DNA from: Brachyspira suanatina
GTDB lineage: Bacteria > Spirochaetota > Brachyspiria > Brachyspirales > Brachyspiraceae
DNA length: 64,000 bases
Direction of reading: 5' to 3'
Assembly (NCBI RefSeq): GCF_001049755.1
Contig: NZ_CVLB01000001.1
Coordinates: 372,001 to 436,000, forward strand
Shown here: positions 37,770-47,282 of the stretch, one piece after another
Position numbering within the stretch: position 1 is the first letter of the stretch
Layout: each line of letters starts with the position of its first letter
Program-made: the position numbers and the translations under genes
Notes under the pieces: model-generated
Database searches by the model: none
What the model was told of the DNA's origin: nothing
What the model saw: the letters and a program-made list of their open reading frames with translations, nothing else

Positions 37770-38711
37770 ATGATAAGTAAAATTAATAAAATGCCTTTGG
37801 CTCTCACTGGTTTAGCACTTGGTGTAGGAGGTATATTTAATGCTTGGACTATATTCACAGGTATTAAATATTTTGCCTATGTAGGTGCTTTAATCTCATC
37901 TATTTTAATATTAACCATTATAACTAAAATATTTTCATCATTCGGAGATTTTCTTAATGATTTAGAACATCCTGTTGCAGGAAGCACTATTCCTACTCTT
38001 GATATGGCTGTTATGGTGATATCATCTTCAGTAGTTCAATTTGTAAAACCCCTTGGTATTGCTATGTGGTTTACAGCGATTGCAGTTCATGTGATATTTG
38101 CTTTTACTTTTTTAGCTCATAGAATCAATTTAAAAGATTTGCATCATATACTTCCTAGCTGGTTTGTTCCTCCTGTGGGAATAGTTGTAGCTGCTGTTAC
38201 TGGTACTAATATGGGATTTCCTCAAGTATCGCAAGTTATAGTTTATATAGGTACAGTTCTATATATTATACTATTTCCATTTATATTTTATAGAATAATT
38301 TTTCATGATCCTTTGGCTGATGACAGATTTCCGGCATTTGCTGTAATGGGTGCACCTGCTAATCTTTGTTTATGCGGTTATTTAAGTGCATTTACCGATT
38401 ATAATACTGCTTTGCTTAATTTTCTTTTGGCATTGGGATTATTTACTACATTCAAAGTATATTTATCTCTTATAAGGGCTTTTCAAATAAAATTTATACC
38501 TTTATTTGCAGCTTATACTTTCCCTTTGGCGGTTGGTGCTCAAGCCTTACTAAAATATGCTAATTATTCTAAAAGCATTAATGGAGAGTATTATTATATA
38601 TGGAATATTGTTTCTATATTTGAACTTATAGTTGCAAGTATGATGATAATTTATGTATTTGTTAATATGATGTTCTTCGTTCATAATAATGTTATAAAAG
38701 AAAAGAAATAA
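37770..38711 (+). CDS. TDT/TehA-family (SLAC1-like) transporter
   Basis: 313 residues with about ten membrane helices. The opening PLALTGLALGVGGIFNAW and the core segments FVPPVGIVVAAVTG and FAVMGAPANLCLCGYLSAF match the tellurite-resistance/dicarboxylate transporter family that includes TehA and plant SLAC1 anion channels. The likely role is anion or organic-acid passage; the substrate is unknown. It stands alone, between the rpoBC terminator and a long structured intergenic region. Confidence 0.8.
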   Translation: MISKINKMPLALTGLALGVGGIFNAWTIFTGIKYFAYVGALISSILILTIITKIFSSFGDFLNDLEHPVAGSTIPTLDMAVMVISSSVVQFVKPLGIAMWFTAIAVHVIFAFTFLAHRINLKDLHHILPSWFVPPVGIVVAAVTGTNMGFPQVSQVIVYIGTVLYIILFPFIFYRIIFHDPLADDRFPAFAVMGAPANLCLCGYLSAFTDYNTALLNFLLALGLFTTFKVYLSLIRAFQIKFIPLFAAYTFPLAVGAQALLKYANYSKSINGEYYYIWNIVSIFELIVASMMIIYVFVNMMFFVHNNVIKEKK

Positions 38712-38875
38712 TATTTTTGATAATTAATAAATATATTTATATTAATAGAGTAATATAAATATATTTTTATTTTATACTTAAACAACTATATTTTGTAAGA
38801 AATTATTTTTGAAAAAATATAATTGTTTGGGTATATTTTATTAAAAATTGTAATATTTTCTATTTAGCTTTAATT

Positions 38876-39190
38876 ACATATCCCGCCCTTTATTCATTAT
38901 TGTTTAATGAAAAAATCTAATTTCAATTATCTTTATAGTTTAATAAGAAATTAAAGCACCCACCCAAGTTTTTATTAAATTAAAAATGCATTCAACGCAC
39001 GGTGAGCTAAACTTTATATCTAAATAAAATTAATATTCAAAATCAATTTATATTTTTAATTTTGTTCAGCGTGCGGTGAAGAGATTATAAATTTAAATAA
39101 CGCTAGGGTGGGATTTATAATTACAGTAAAAGCTAAAAAGAAAAATAGTGTAAAAATGATAAATTGAAGTTATAAATCAAAAAGGGTGGG
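38876..39190. repeat. Structured GC-punctuated intergenic region
   Basis: The 525-base gap from 38712 has no open reading frame. Short G+C-rich islands stand out in AT-rich DNA: CCCGCCC (38882-38888), CACCCACCC (38958-38966), AACGCACGGTGA (38994-39005), AGCGTGCGGTGA (39068-39079), AACGCTAGGGTGGG (39099-39112) and AGGGTGGGC (39183-39191). The two GGTGA 12-mers are imperfect direct repeats, and CGCAC (38996-39000) can pair with GTGCG (39071-39075). This looks like a non-coding dispersed repeat or an RNA; I cannot tell which. Confidence 0.4.
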
Positions 39191-39193
39191 CAA

Positions 39194-39221
39194 GTGAAAG
39201 TAAAATTTACTTTCACTTTTT
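39194..39221 (+). terminator. Intrinsic terminator-like hairpin
   Basis: GTGAAAGTAAA (39194-39204) is a perfect inverted repeat of TTTACTTTCAC (39206-39216), followed by TTTTT on the plus strand. It would end rightward transcripts coming through the structured intergenic region; it also lies next to the 3' end of hisD. Confidence 0.65.
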
Positions 39222-39236
39222 ATAAATTAAATACTA

Positions 39237-40511
39237 TTAAAACCTTACTTTTACAGAGTTTGCATGTGCTTCTAAACTTTCATGCTCTGCAAAATTGATT
39301 ATATTATCTTTTACTTTGCTCAAAGCATCTTTAGTGTAGTATGTAATATAAGATTTCTTTATAAAGTCATCTACTGATAATGGAGAAGCAAATTTAGCTG
39401 TTCCGCTTGTAGGTATTACATGGTTTGCCCCTGATAAATAATCCCCTAATGCTTCCGGTGTATAATCTCCTAAAAATATTGAACCTGCATTTTTTATTTT
39501 GCTTAATACACTGAAAGGCTCTTTTATACTTATCTCTAAATGCTCCGGTGCTATTTCATTGCTTATATATATTGCTTCATCTATAGTTTCGGTTATTATT
39601 ATTCTTCCGTTATTTTCTATAGATTCTAAAGCTATATCTTTACGGCTTAATTTTTCTAATTGTTTGTATAATTCTTCTTTTGTTTTTTCAGCTATTTCTT
39701 TAGATATTGTTACTAATATGCTTGAAGCTAATTTGTCATGTTCAGCCTGTGCAAGCATATCAGAAGCTATATGTATATGATTTGCTGTTTCATCTGCTAT
39801 TATTAATACTTCGCTAGGACCAGCCACCATATCAATAGAAACCTCACCATATACAAGTCTTTTAGCCATAGCAACATATATATTTCCCGGCCCTACTATT
39901 TTATATACTTTTGGAATAGACTCTGTGCCGTAACTTAAAGCTGCTATTGCCTGAGCTCCGCCTGTTTTGAATACTCTGTTTACTCCTGCTATTTTTGCTG
40001 CTGCTAATATATTATCATTTATTTTTCCTTCTTTGTTTGGAGGAGATACCAATATTATTTCATTTACTCCGGCAACTTTTGCAGGTATTACATTCATAAG
40101 TACTGTAGAAGGATAAACTGCTGTGCCTCCAGGAATATAAACTCCAACTTTTTCTATTGGGTTTATAATCTGTCCCATTACTATGCCGTCTTCTTCATTT
40201 GTTATATAGCTATTTCTTAATTGTTTTTTATGGAACTTTTCTATATTGTTATATGCTAGATTTAAAGTTTCTTTAAACTTATCATCAACTCTGTTATATG
40301 CTTCTTCTATTTCTTTTTCTGTTACTTCTAAAGTTTCTATTTCAGCATTATCAAACATCTTAGAATATTTTTTTAATGCATTATCTCCATTTTGTTTTAC
40401 ATCTTCTAATATAGCCTTCACTTTTTCATTAACATCATCATGACTGAATTGGCTTCTTAATAATATATCATCTAACGATTTGCATTCTTTATAATTAATT
40501 ACTTTTATCAT
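39237..40511 (-). CDS. hisD: Histidinol dehydrogenase
   Basis: 424 residues, standard length. Key regions: [19 protein letters not shown] (substrate binding), the [14 protein letters not shown] loop, [15 protein letters not shown] with a zinc-ligand His, and the end stretch APEHLEI. The enzyme performs the last two steps of histidine synthesis, oxidising histidinol to histidine. It follows hisG by 9 bases on the same strand. The other his genes are not in the window. Confidence 0.95.
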   Translation of the reverse strand: MIKVINYKECKSLDDILLRSQFSHDDVNEKVKAILEDVKQNGDNALKKYSKMFDNAEIETLEVTEKEIEEAYNRVDDKFKETLNLAYNNIEKFHKKQLRNSYITNEEDGIVMGQIINPIEKVGVYIPGGTAVYPSTVLMNVIPAKVAGVNEIILVSPPNKEGKINDNILAAAKIAGVNRVFKTGGAQAIAALSYGTESIPKVYKIVGPGNIYVAMAKRLVYGEVSIDMVAGPSEVLIIADETANHIHIASDMLAQAEHDKLASSILVTISKEIAEKTKEELYKQLEKLSRKDIALESIENNGRIIITETIDEAIYISNEIAPEHLEISIKEPFSVLSKIKNAGSIFLGDYTPEALGDYLSGANHVIPTSGTAKFASPLSVDDFIKKSYITYYTKDALSKVKDNIINFAEHESLEAHANSVKVRF

Positions 40512-40520
40512 AAAACTTCC

Positions 40521-41141
40521 TTATAAAACTTCTTCTATATTTTTCACTATAGTTTTTATTAAATCATTTTTAAACTTATAGCTTACTTTATTAACTATTA
40601 ATCTTGCACTTATATAGTCAATAATTTCTTTTATAACTGTGAGATTATTTTCTCTTAAAGTGCTTCCTGTTTCTACTATATCAACAATCACATCAGAAAG
40701 ATTAAGTATAGGAGCTAACTCAATAGAGCCGTTCAATTTTATTATTTCAACATCTCGGTTAATAGAATTAAAATAATTTTTTGATATATTAACATACTTT
40801 GTAGCAACTCTTAATCTTCTTTCAATATCTTCTTTATATCCATTTACAGAAGCCATACAAACTCTGCATTTTCCGAATTTTAAATCAAGAAGTTCGTATA
40901 CATCATGATTATTTTCAAGAAGTATATCTTTTCCCACAATACCTATATCAGCAACACCTTTCTCAACATATATTCCAACATCAGAAGGCTTTACTATTAG
41001 ATATCTCACATTTTTATCTTTATTTTCAAATACTAATTTTCTATTATCTTCTAATAGTTCTTTATTCTCATAACCTATTTTTTCAAATAGAGTATATACT
41101 TTATTTACTAATCTTCCTTTTGGTAATGCTATATTAATCAT
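40521..41141 (-). CDS. hisG: ATP phosphoribosyltransferase, short form
   Basis: 206 residues, the short HisG form that lacks the C-terminal regulatory domain and needs HisZ. Signatures: MINIALPKGRLVNKVYTLFE, the substrate segment GVADIGIVGKDILLE, and the PRPP-binding region DVIVDIVETGSTLRENNL. It catalyses the first committed step of histidine synthesis, joining ATP and PRPP. hisZ is upstream but 1 kb away, and hisG has its own promoter. Confidence 0.93.
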   Translation of the reverse strand: MINIALPKGRLVNKVYTLFEKIGYENKELLEDNRKLVFENKDKNVRYLIVKPSDVGIYVEKGVADIGIVGKDILLENNHDVYELLDLKFGKCRVCMASVNGYKEDIERRLRVATKYVNISKNYFNSINRDVEIIKLNGSIELAPILNLSDVIVDIVETGSTLRENNLTVIKEIIDYISARLIVNKVSYKFKNDLIKTIVKNIEEVL

Positions 41142-41179
41142 AATCTGTATTCTTTGATATATTTTAAATTTTGGAAAAT

Positions 41180-41208
41180 ATTATAATATTAATAAGACAT
41201 TTTTTCAA
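41180..41208 (-). promoter_or_regulatory. Promoter of hisG-hisD
   Basis: On the minus strand, TTGAAA (41208-41203), 17-base spacer, TATAAT (41185-41180), 39 bases before the hisG start. No T-box or His leader peptide is visible. The rest of the 308-base gap to the small gene at 41450 is AT-rich and otherwise featureless. Confidence 0.65.
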
Positions 41209-41401
41209 ATAGTAATATTTAAAAAGTTTCAAATATTTGTTTTATATTATAAAAAACAAATAATGTGAAATAAAGTATTAATATATTGTTTGTAAAATAG
41301 TATACTGTATAAAGAATTTTGTATCAATAACTTTTATTAGTATCTTATTATAAATAATGTGTAAAAAATACTTAATAAAAATAATATTTGTTGATATTTT
41401 C

Positions 41402-41429
41402 TTGACAATAATAACATGATTTATATACT
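41402..41429 (+). promoter_or_regulatory. Promoter of a 44-residue protein gene
   Basis: TTGACA (41402-41407), 16-base spacer, TATACT (41424-41429), then AGGAG at 41437-41441 and an ATG at 41450. The complete set of signals strongly supports a small expressed gene. Confidence 0.7.
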
Positions 41430-41449
41430 TTAAATTAGGAGTGCAGTAT

Positions 41450-41584
41450 ATGTCAAATAAAAAAACTAAAAAATTACAAAATTTACCGGTTATCTTGACC
41501 GAACATAAATTAGATGATGGAACAGTTGTAAAAGTTAATCCTACAGTTACAAGAATAGTATTGTTTGATAGTGATAAACGCTAA
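41450..41584 (+). CDS. Small basic protein, hypothetical (44 aa)
   Basis: The frame reads MSNKKTKKLQNLPVILTEHK, then a short segment with DDGTVVKVNPTVTRIVLFD, ending SDKR. The N-terminus is Lys-rich; there is no signal peptide or Cys. It has a good promoter and an AGGAG ribosome site and is the only rightward gene between hisG and hisZ. Its end abuts degenerate copies of the hisZ 3' repeat. No family recognised. It lacks the Cys/Ser/Thr/Gly-rich core of a TOMM toxin precursor. Confidence 0.6.
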   Translation: MSNKKTKKLQNLPVILTEHKLDDGTVVKVNPTVTRIVLFDSDKR

Positions 41585-41589
41585 TAGAT

Positions 41590-42321
41590 AATTATGCATT
41601 ATTAGTTAAATATCATTTTCAAATTTCTCTATTTGTATTTATATTCTGTATTGTAGTTATTAGTGTGTGTATCTGTTCTTTTTGTTATCGCTAATAGAAA
41701 TTTCTCATTCATAAACAACTGTCATTTTTACAAATATTAGTCATTTGCAATTTTTATAAACTAACAAAATTATCGTTTTCAAATATGTATTTTTCTCTGT
41801 AGCTATAATCTGTATTATAATCATCGCTGTATATATCAGTTCTTACTTTCTTATTCTCTTTTATAAAACTTTGTACTTTGCTTAATAAAATTTTTTATAT
41901 TATTGCTAATAAAAATTGCTCATTTATAATCCATGCCATTTTTACAAATATTAGTCATTTGCAATTTTTATAAACTAACAAAATTATCGTTTTCAAATAT
42001 GTATTTTTCTCTGTAGCTATAATCTGTATTATAATCATCGCTGTATATATCAGTTCTTACTTTCTTATTCTCTTTTATAAAACTTTGTACTTTGCTTAAT
42101 AAAATTTTTTATATTATTGCTAATAAAAATTGCTCATTTATAATCCATGCCATTTTTACAAATGTCAGGCATTCGCAATTTTTATGAATTAATTAAATCA
42201 TCATTCTCAAATATGTATTTTTCTCTGTAGCTATAATCTGTATTATAATCATCGCTGTATATATCAGTTCTTACTTTCTTATTCTCTTTTATAAAACTTT
42301 GTACTTTGCTTAATAAAATTT
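41590..42321. repeat. Tandem repeats of the hisZ 3' end (214-base unit)
   Basis: Three head-to-tail copies of a 214-base unit: the functional one inside hisZ (up to 42321) and two extra copies to its left. Equivalent points fall at 42203, 41989 and 41775. The two extra copies are nearly identical to each other and carry the last ~44 codons of hisZ in an open frame with a different last few residues (ENDNFVSL instead of ENDDLINS). A fourth, badly decayed copy covers about 41600-41700. Each unit also carries the hairpin AAAAATTGC...GCAATTTTT that may terminate hisZ. Confidence 0.85.
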
Positions 42322-43303
42322 TTTCATCGCCGCTTTTATATAGTATAAGTATATCAAAATCATATTCATTTTTAGCTATGTCGTTTGTGTATAGCTTGTC
42401 CATATAAACAGCGAAACCTATTGCATTCTTTTTGTTTTTTTCATTTTGAGTATGGGCATTAAATTTTGCAAGAAGTTTATCATATCTTCCGCCTGATAAT
42501 ACAGCATCATTATTGCCTTTTATATATCCTTTAAAAATTATTCCGTTATAATAACCAAGTTTGCTTTCTATTGAGAAATCAAGTAAAATTTTATCAAAGT
42601 TATTATAGTTTTCAAATACAGCTGATAGGCTTTTTAATTCATCGTATGCTTTTTGCATTTTGTCATTTATTATTATGCTTTCTATTTTTTTTAATATTTC
42701 TTTATAGTTTCCGCATAAGTCTATTAATGATATTATATTGTTTTTGTATTTATCATCTATATTATTAGATATTAATGTTTTTTCTAAATCATGTTTATTT
42801 TTGCTGTATATGAAATTAAGTATTTCTAGTTTTTTATCTTCATCTAAATTAAGTTCATCTATCAAAGAAAACATAAAATCTATACTTGATATTTCTAATA
42901 TATATTCATCATTTATAGATTTTAAACTATCTACTGCCATACTTATTATTTCTAAATTTGAATATGTGCTTAGAGTTCCTATTATTTCTACTCCTACCTG
43001 TTGTATTTCTTCATATTCATTTGAAACGCTGTCTATTTTATAAATATCCTCTATATAATAAATTTTGTTTGTATATTTATTATTATCTTTCAAAACTTTT
43101 TTAACTATTGATAATGTAACATCCGGTCTTAATGACTGTAAATTTCCATTTAAATTCATGAATGTTAATATATGTTCTGTTTGAAGAAAATCTTTATAAT
43201 TGTTATATAAATTATAATCTTCAAATTTACTTAATTTGATTTTTTTGTATCCGTATTGTTCATATATTTTTGTTAATTTAGAAACTATATTATTTTCACT
43301 CAT
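42182..43303 (-). CDS. hisZ: ATP phosphoribosyltransferase regulatory subunit
   Basis: 373 residues, related to histidyl-tRNA synthetase but lacking its full catalytic set. Class II signatures: LTFMNLNGNLQSLRPDVTLS (motif 2 region) and DAVLSGGRYDKLLAKF (motif 3-like). It pairs with the short HisG as its regulatory subunit and gives feedback control by histidine. The usual start of class II synthetases (TKIYEQYGYKKI) is present. Its 3' end has been duplicated in tandem into the downstream gap. Confidence 0.88.
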   Translation of the reverse strand: MSENNIVSKLTKIYEQYGYKKIKLSKFEDYNLYNNYKDFLQTEHILTFMNLNGNLQSLRPDVTLSIVKKVLKDNNKYTNKIYYIEDIYKIDSVSNEYEEIQQVGVEIIGTLSTYSNLEIISMAVDSLKSINDEYILEISSIDFMFSLIDELNLDEDKKLEILNFIYSKNKHDLEKTLISNNIDDKYKNNIISLIDLCGNYKEILKKIESIIINDKMQKAYDELKSLSAVFENYNNFDKILLDFSIESKLGYYNGIIFKGYIKGNNDAVLSGGRYDKLLAKFNAHTQNEKNKKNAIGFAVYMDKLYTNDIAKNEYDFDILILYKSGDEKILLSKVQSFIKENKKVRTDIYSDDYNTDYSYREKYIFENDDLINS

Positions 43304-43470
43304 AATTTTATTCTTCTCTATTATCTATTTTCATTTTGAATATATATTATAATCTAAAAAATAAAAATTACCATATAAAGTAATTAAAAGATTTATATTT
43401 TTAAGCATTAATTTGAAATAAGTATAAAAAAAGTATATTATTATTTATAAATTTAATTAAAGGTGTGTTA

Positions 43471-45210
43471 ATGAAAACTCCAGAAGAATTAATAAAAAAA
43501 TTAATGAAAAATCAAATGGATTATAATATATTTATAAAATTTAATTCAAAAACAGCTTTAGAAAAAACATCTCTCACTAATTTGATAAGAAAAGCTATAA
43601 GCAGCGGATATATAGAAAAAACAGCAGGTAATTTACTTCGTGTAACAAAAGAGGGAAGACAATATATTAATAAATTAGAAGGTAAAGAGGAAGCTCCTAA
43701 AACTGTAAAATCTGTAAGGGTGAATGTTGATCCTAAAGATGCTAAATCAGATTCTAAGATCATAGCTAAATCTTATAATATAAAATTGGATTTCAGCGAA
43801 GAGCTTTTAAAATTGGCTGAAGAAATTAATAATAAAGCTGATTTCACAAATATAGAAGATGACAGAGTTGATTTAAGAAATTTAAAAACAATAACTATAG
43901 ACAGTGAAAGTTCAAAAGATTTGGACGATGCTTTCAGTATAGAAAAAACTGATAATTATAAAGTGTATGTTCATATTTCTGATGTAAGCCATTTTATAGA
44001 GCTTGATTCTCCATTAGATTTAGAGGCTAGGGCAAGAGGAAATTCTACTTATTTGATTGATACAGTTTATAATATGTTTCCTGAAGTTTTGTCTAATAAT
44101 ATAATTTCTTTAAATGAGAATGAAGATAGATTTTCTATTACTTTTATTTTTGATATAAATAATGAAGGTGAAATATTATCTTCATCTGTTTGTAAAAGCG
44201 TTATAAGATCAGACAGAAAATTATCTTATGATTATGCTGAGAAGCTTATAAAAAAAGAAGAAAGTGATGAGGATTGGATTTTAGAGCTTATTGATAATGG
44301 TTTAAATATAAAAAATATTTTGTATAAAAAAAGAAAAGAGGGCAGGGGAGTAGAGTTTGAAAATCAGGATATAAAAATAGTTCTCAATGATGAAGGTATG
44401 CCTATAGAGTTTTATGCAGAAGAGAAAAAAGAATCTATGGCTATAATAGAAGAATTAATGCTTCTTGCTAATAGTCAAATAGCTGAGAAGTTATCTAATT
44501 ATGACGGCGTTATATTCCGCTATCATGGACTTCCTGATGAATACAGATTCAATAATTTTAAAATACTTGCCCATACTAAAGGTTATAATTTAAAAGAAAA
44601 TCCTGATAAAACTTATGATATAAAAGGATTCATTGATAATGTTAAAGGAAAACCTGAAGAAAATTTGCTTATACCTGTACTTCTTCGTTCTATGACTCCT
44701 TCATCTTACAGTATAGTTAATAAGAGCCATTTTGGTTTGGGACTTGATTATTATACTTATTTCACTTCGCCTATAAGAAGATATGCAGATTTACTCATTC
44801 ATAGAATAGTTAAAGATACTATTTTATCTAATAAAGATGTGATAAATGAAAAGTTAAAAAATATATGTAAGGATTCTATTGAAAGTTTATCTCTGCTTGA
44901 TAAAACTTCAAAGAAGGCTGAAAAATATCTCATTCAAATAAAAGCAGCAAGATATATGAAAGACAGACTCGGTGATGAGTATTATGGAGCGGTTAGTTCT
45001 ATCACTCCAAAGGGAATATATGTTGAAATAGAAGGTTTGGAAATAGAAGGCTTTATTGAGGCTACTTATGTTGGTTCTAATTATAGATTTTATCAGGATA
45101 TGCAAAGCGTATATGTTGATAAAGTAAAGGCTTATGAGTTAGGTGATAGAGTAAAAGTTTTGGTTGCCAGCTCTAATGTGGAAAATGGAAAAATATTTTT
45201 CTCTTTATAA
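43471..45210 (+). CDS. rnr: RNase R/RNase II-family exoribonuclease
   Basis: 579 residues from the ATG at 43471 with AAAGGTG five bases upstream (the GTG at 43465 overlaps that site). The N-terminus is a winged-helix-like region (LTNLIRKAISSGYIEKTAGN). The RNB catalytic domain contains the metal-binding cluster DSESSKDLDDAFSI and HISDVSHFIE, the late motif YYTYFTSPIRRYADLLIHR, and a C-terminal S1 domain (ITPKGIYVEIEGLEIEGFIE). It degrades RNA from the 3' end. It is shorter than typical RNase R (700-800 residues) because the N-terminal cold-shock domains are reduced. Confidence 0.88.
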   Translation: MKTPEELIKKLMKNQMDYNIFIKFNSKTALEKTSLTNLIRKAISSGYIEKTAGNLLRVTKEGRQYINKLEGKEEAPKTVKSVRVNVDPKDAKSDSKIIAKSYNIKLDFSEELLKLAEEINNKADFTNIEDDRVDLRNLKTITIDSESSKDLDDAFSIEKTDNYKVYVHISDVSHFIELDSPLDLEARARGNSTYLIDTVYNMFPEVLSNNIISLNENEDRFSITFIFDINNEGEILSSSVCKSVIRSDRKLSYDYAEKLIKKEESDEDWILELIDNGLNIKNILYKKRKEGRGVEFENQDIKIVLNDEGMPIEFYAEEKKESMAIIEELMLLANSQIAEKLSNYDGVIFRYHGLPDEYRFNNFKILAHTKGYNLKENPDKTYDIKGFIDNVKGKPEENLLIPVLLRSMTPSSYSIVNKSHFGLGLDYYTYFTSPIRRYADLLIHRIVKDTILSNKDVINEKLKNICKDSIESLSLLDKTSKKAEKYLIQIKAARYMKDRLGDEYYGAVSSITPKGIYVEIEGLEIEGFIEATYVGSNYRFYQDMQSVYVDKVKAYELGDRVKVLVASSNVENGKIFFSL

Positions 45211-45261
45211 TAAATAGTATAGACATTAATAAAATGATAACTAATTTTTATTTATATAGAG

Positions 45262-45873
45262 TTAGTTATCATTTTTTATTGAGTTCATTATATCAGATAA
45301 GCAGCTTTCTAATTTTTTATCATCTATAAATTTTGAATCTATTTTTATATCATTCTCTTTTATAATGAAATACTGCATTCCAGCCTTATTAATTAACAGC
45401 TCTTTTATCATATCATTGTTTTTTATTCTTTCTTTCATATCTTCAGTATTACCGAAATGTCCCGCTCCGTCATATTCTATTACGGCAATAGGCTCATTTA
45501 TTTTATTTCCTTTTTTGTATGTTATTAAAAAATCGCAGTAAAAATCTCTGAAGCTTTTCCATACATAAGTATCTTCTTCAGCATCTAAAAATGCTTTGAA
45601 TGATACCTGCTTATAAATATTATAATCTTTAAATATGTTAAGCATAGAATAAAAAATCTTTGTTTCTTCTATGTTCATGATTTTTTTTATTGATATATTG
45701 CCTGTTTCCATGTTTGATAATCTTTGTTCTGTTATATCCTGTATTCTTTCTGCTTCTGTTTTTTTATGTCTTTTATAATATTTATTTCTTCTATAGTACC
45801 CTTGTTTATAATTGGATTTAGATAATAAAAATAATATTGAAAATAATATAAGTACTAATACAATAATAGCCAT
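45262..45873 (-). CDS. DUF2726-like membrane-anchored protein
   Basis: 203 residues. One N-terminal membrane helix (IIVLVLILFSILFLL) is followed by a basic linker and a domain with the DUF2726 pattern: KIFYSMLNIFKDYNIYKQVS, then FRDFYCDFLITYK and AVIEYDGAGHFGN, an Asp...Glu-x-Asp/Gly-containing core reminiscent of restriction-endonuclease-fold nucleases. Whether it is catalytic is unknown. It is a close paralogue of the next gene upstream on the same strand, 10 bases away. Confidence 0.65.
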   Translation of the reverse strand: MAIIVLVLILFSILFLLSKSNYKQGYYRRNKYYKRHKKTEAERIQDITEQRLSNMETGNISIKKIMNIEETKIFYSMLNIFKDYNIYKQVSFKAFLDAEEDTYVWKSFRDFYCDFLITYKKGNKINEPIAVIEYDGAGHFGNTEDMKERIKNNDMIKELLINKAGMQYFIIKENDIKIDSKFIDDKKLESCLSDIMNSIKNDN

Positions 45874-45883
45874 ATACTTTCCT

Positions 45884-46510
45884 TTAATTTTGTTTTATTT
45901 GATTAGATAAAATGTTATTAATATCATTAAGAAATGAGTTTAATTTCTCTTCATCTATTAATCCGGATTTCATTTTTATTTCATAGTCTTTTATTATAAA
46001 ATATTTAAGTCCTATTTTATTAAAAAGTTTTTCTCTTACATAATCATTATTTTCTACTTTCTTTTTTTGATTTTCAGTATCTCCGAAATGTCCTCCTCCA
46101 TGATATTCTATAACAGCAACAGGTTCATTTATTTTACTTCCTCTCTTGTATGTTACTAAAAAATCACAGTAAAAATCTCTGAAAGTTTTCCAAGTTTCAG
46201 TATCTTCTTCGCCTTTTAAAAATGCTCTGAATGATACTTGAGGATTGATATTGTAATTATTAAGTATTTTCACCATAGAATAAAAGATTTTATTTTCTTC
46301 TATATTCATAATTTTTTTTGTTTTTATATTTCCGCTTTCTATGTATTTTAATCTTTGATCTGTTATTTTATTGAATATGTATTTATCATTACTATTTACT
46401 TGATTATTATCATCTTTTTTGTAATTTGTATCTTTTTGTTTTTTAGACAAGAATATCAAAAATAAAATGATAATTGATAAAATAGAAACTGCCATTGCTA
46501 TTTCAATCAT
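45884..46510 (-). CDS. DUF2726-like membrane-anchored protein (paralogue)
   Basis: 208 residues with the same architecture as its downstream neighbour: N-terminal helix (IEIAMAVSILSIIILFLIFL), charged linker, then NKIFYSMVKILNNYNINPQVS, FRDFYCDFLVTYK and AVIEYHGGGHFGD. The Asp of the last motif in the neighbour (EYDGAGH) is His here (EYHGGGH), a substitution at a position that could matter for metal binding. The pair is a tandem duplication. Confidence 0.65.
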   Translation of the reverse strand: MIEIAMAVSILSIIILFLIFLSKKQKDTNYKKDDNNQVNSNDKYIFNKITDQRLKYIESGNIKTKKIMNIEENKIFYSMVKILNNYNINPQVSFRAFLKGEEDTETWKTFRDFYCDFLVTYKRGSKINEPVAVIEYHGGGHFGDTENQKKKVENNDYVREKLFNKIGLKYFIIKDYEIKMKSGLIDEEKLNSFLNDINNILSNQIKQN

Positions 46511-46592
46511 ATAAAACTCCTATATATTAATTATATGCATATATTAGAGTTATTCAATGATATATAGTTGTTATAATTTGACTAAAATATAA

Positions 46593-47282
46593 TTATAGTT
46601 CATTTTTTAGAATTGAATCTATTTCTTCTTTGGTGAGATTTGTAAAAGAGCCTTCTTTAAGATCGCCCAATAAAATACCGGATATTCTAAGCCTTTTAAG
46701 TATTATAACTTCAAAACCTATTGTCTGACACATTCTTCTTATCTGTCTATTTTTGCCTTCTGTTAGTATTATATGAAAAGAATTTTTATTAACTCTTTTT
46801 ACTTTAGCAGGCTTAAGTTTTTGTCCGTCTAATGAAATACCATATTCTAATTTTTTTAAAGCTCCGTCAGGCACGCTGTCATTTACTTTTACATAGTACT
46901 CTTTTTCGCAGTTTGTATTTTCGCCTATTATCTGTTTAGCAAATACTCCGTCATTAGTAAGAAGTATAAGTCCGCTGCTGTCTTTATCCAATCTTCCCAC
47001 AGGATATATATTATCAAAATCATTTTTTATGAGATTGTATATAGGTTTTCCTTCGTTTTTATTTGATGATACAACATAACCTCTAGGCTTATTTAATTTT
47101 ATATATATTTTATCTTCTTTATATTGTTCTATACTGCACTCTACTTTATCGTTTTCATCAACTTGAGTAGCCGGATTAGTATTCACTATTCCATTAACTT
47201 TAACTTTTCCGTTTTGAATAAGTCTGTCAGCTTCTCTTCTGCTAGCCAAATTTAAAGATGCTATATATTTATTTAATCTCAT
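46593..47282 (-). CDS. rRNA pseudouridine synthase, RsuA/RluB/RluF group
   Basis: 229 residues. The N-terminal S4 RNA-binding domain (MRLNKYIASLNLASRREADR) is followed by the catalytic domain with YPVGRLDKDSSGLILLTND, in which Asp99 is the catalytic residue, and EGKNRQIRRMCQTIGF. It isomerises a uridine in 16S or 23S rRNA. Which rRNA site is modified cannot be read from sequence; RluF and RluB are both plausible. Confidence 0.85.
   Translation of the reverse strand: MRLNKYIASLNLASRREADRLIQNGKVKVNGIVNTNPATQVDENDKVECSIEQYKEDKIYIKLNKPRGYVVSSNKNEGKPIYNLIKNDFDNIYPVGRLDKDSSGLILLTNDGVFAKQIIGENTNCEKEYYVKVNDSVPDGALKKLEYGISLDGQKLKPAKVKRVNKNSFHIILTEGKNRQIRRMCQTIGFEVIILKRLRISGILLGDLKEGSFTNLTKEEIDSILKNEL

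Noticed and set aside
41450..41584. 44-residue protein as a TOMM toxin precursor
   Set aside because: It has no Cys, few Ser/Gly and no heterocyclisable core, and lies 18 kb from the cluster.
41590..42321. CRISPR array
   Set aside because: The repeats are 214 bases long, head to tail, and derived from hisZ coding sequence, with no spacers and no cas genes nearby.
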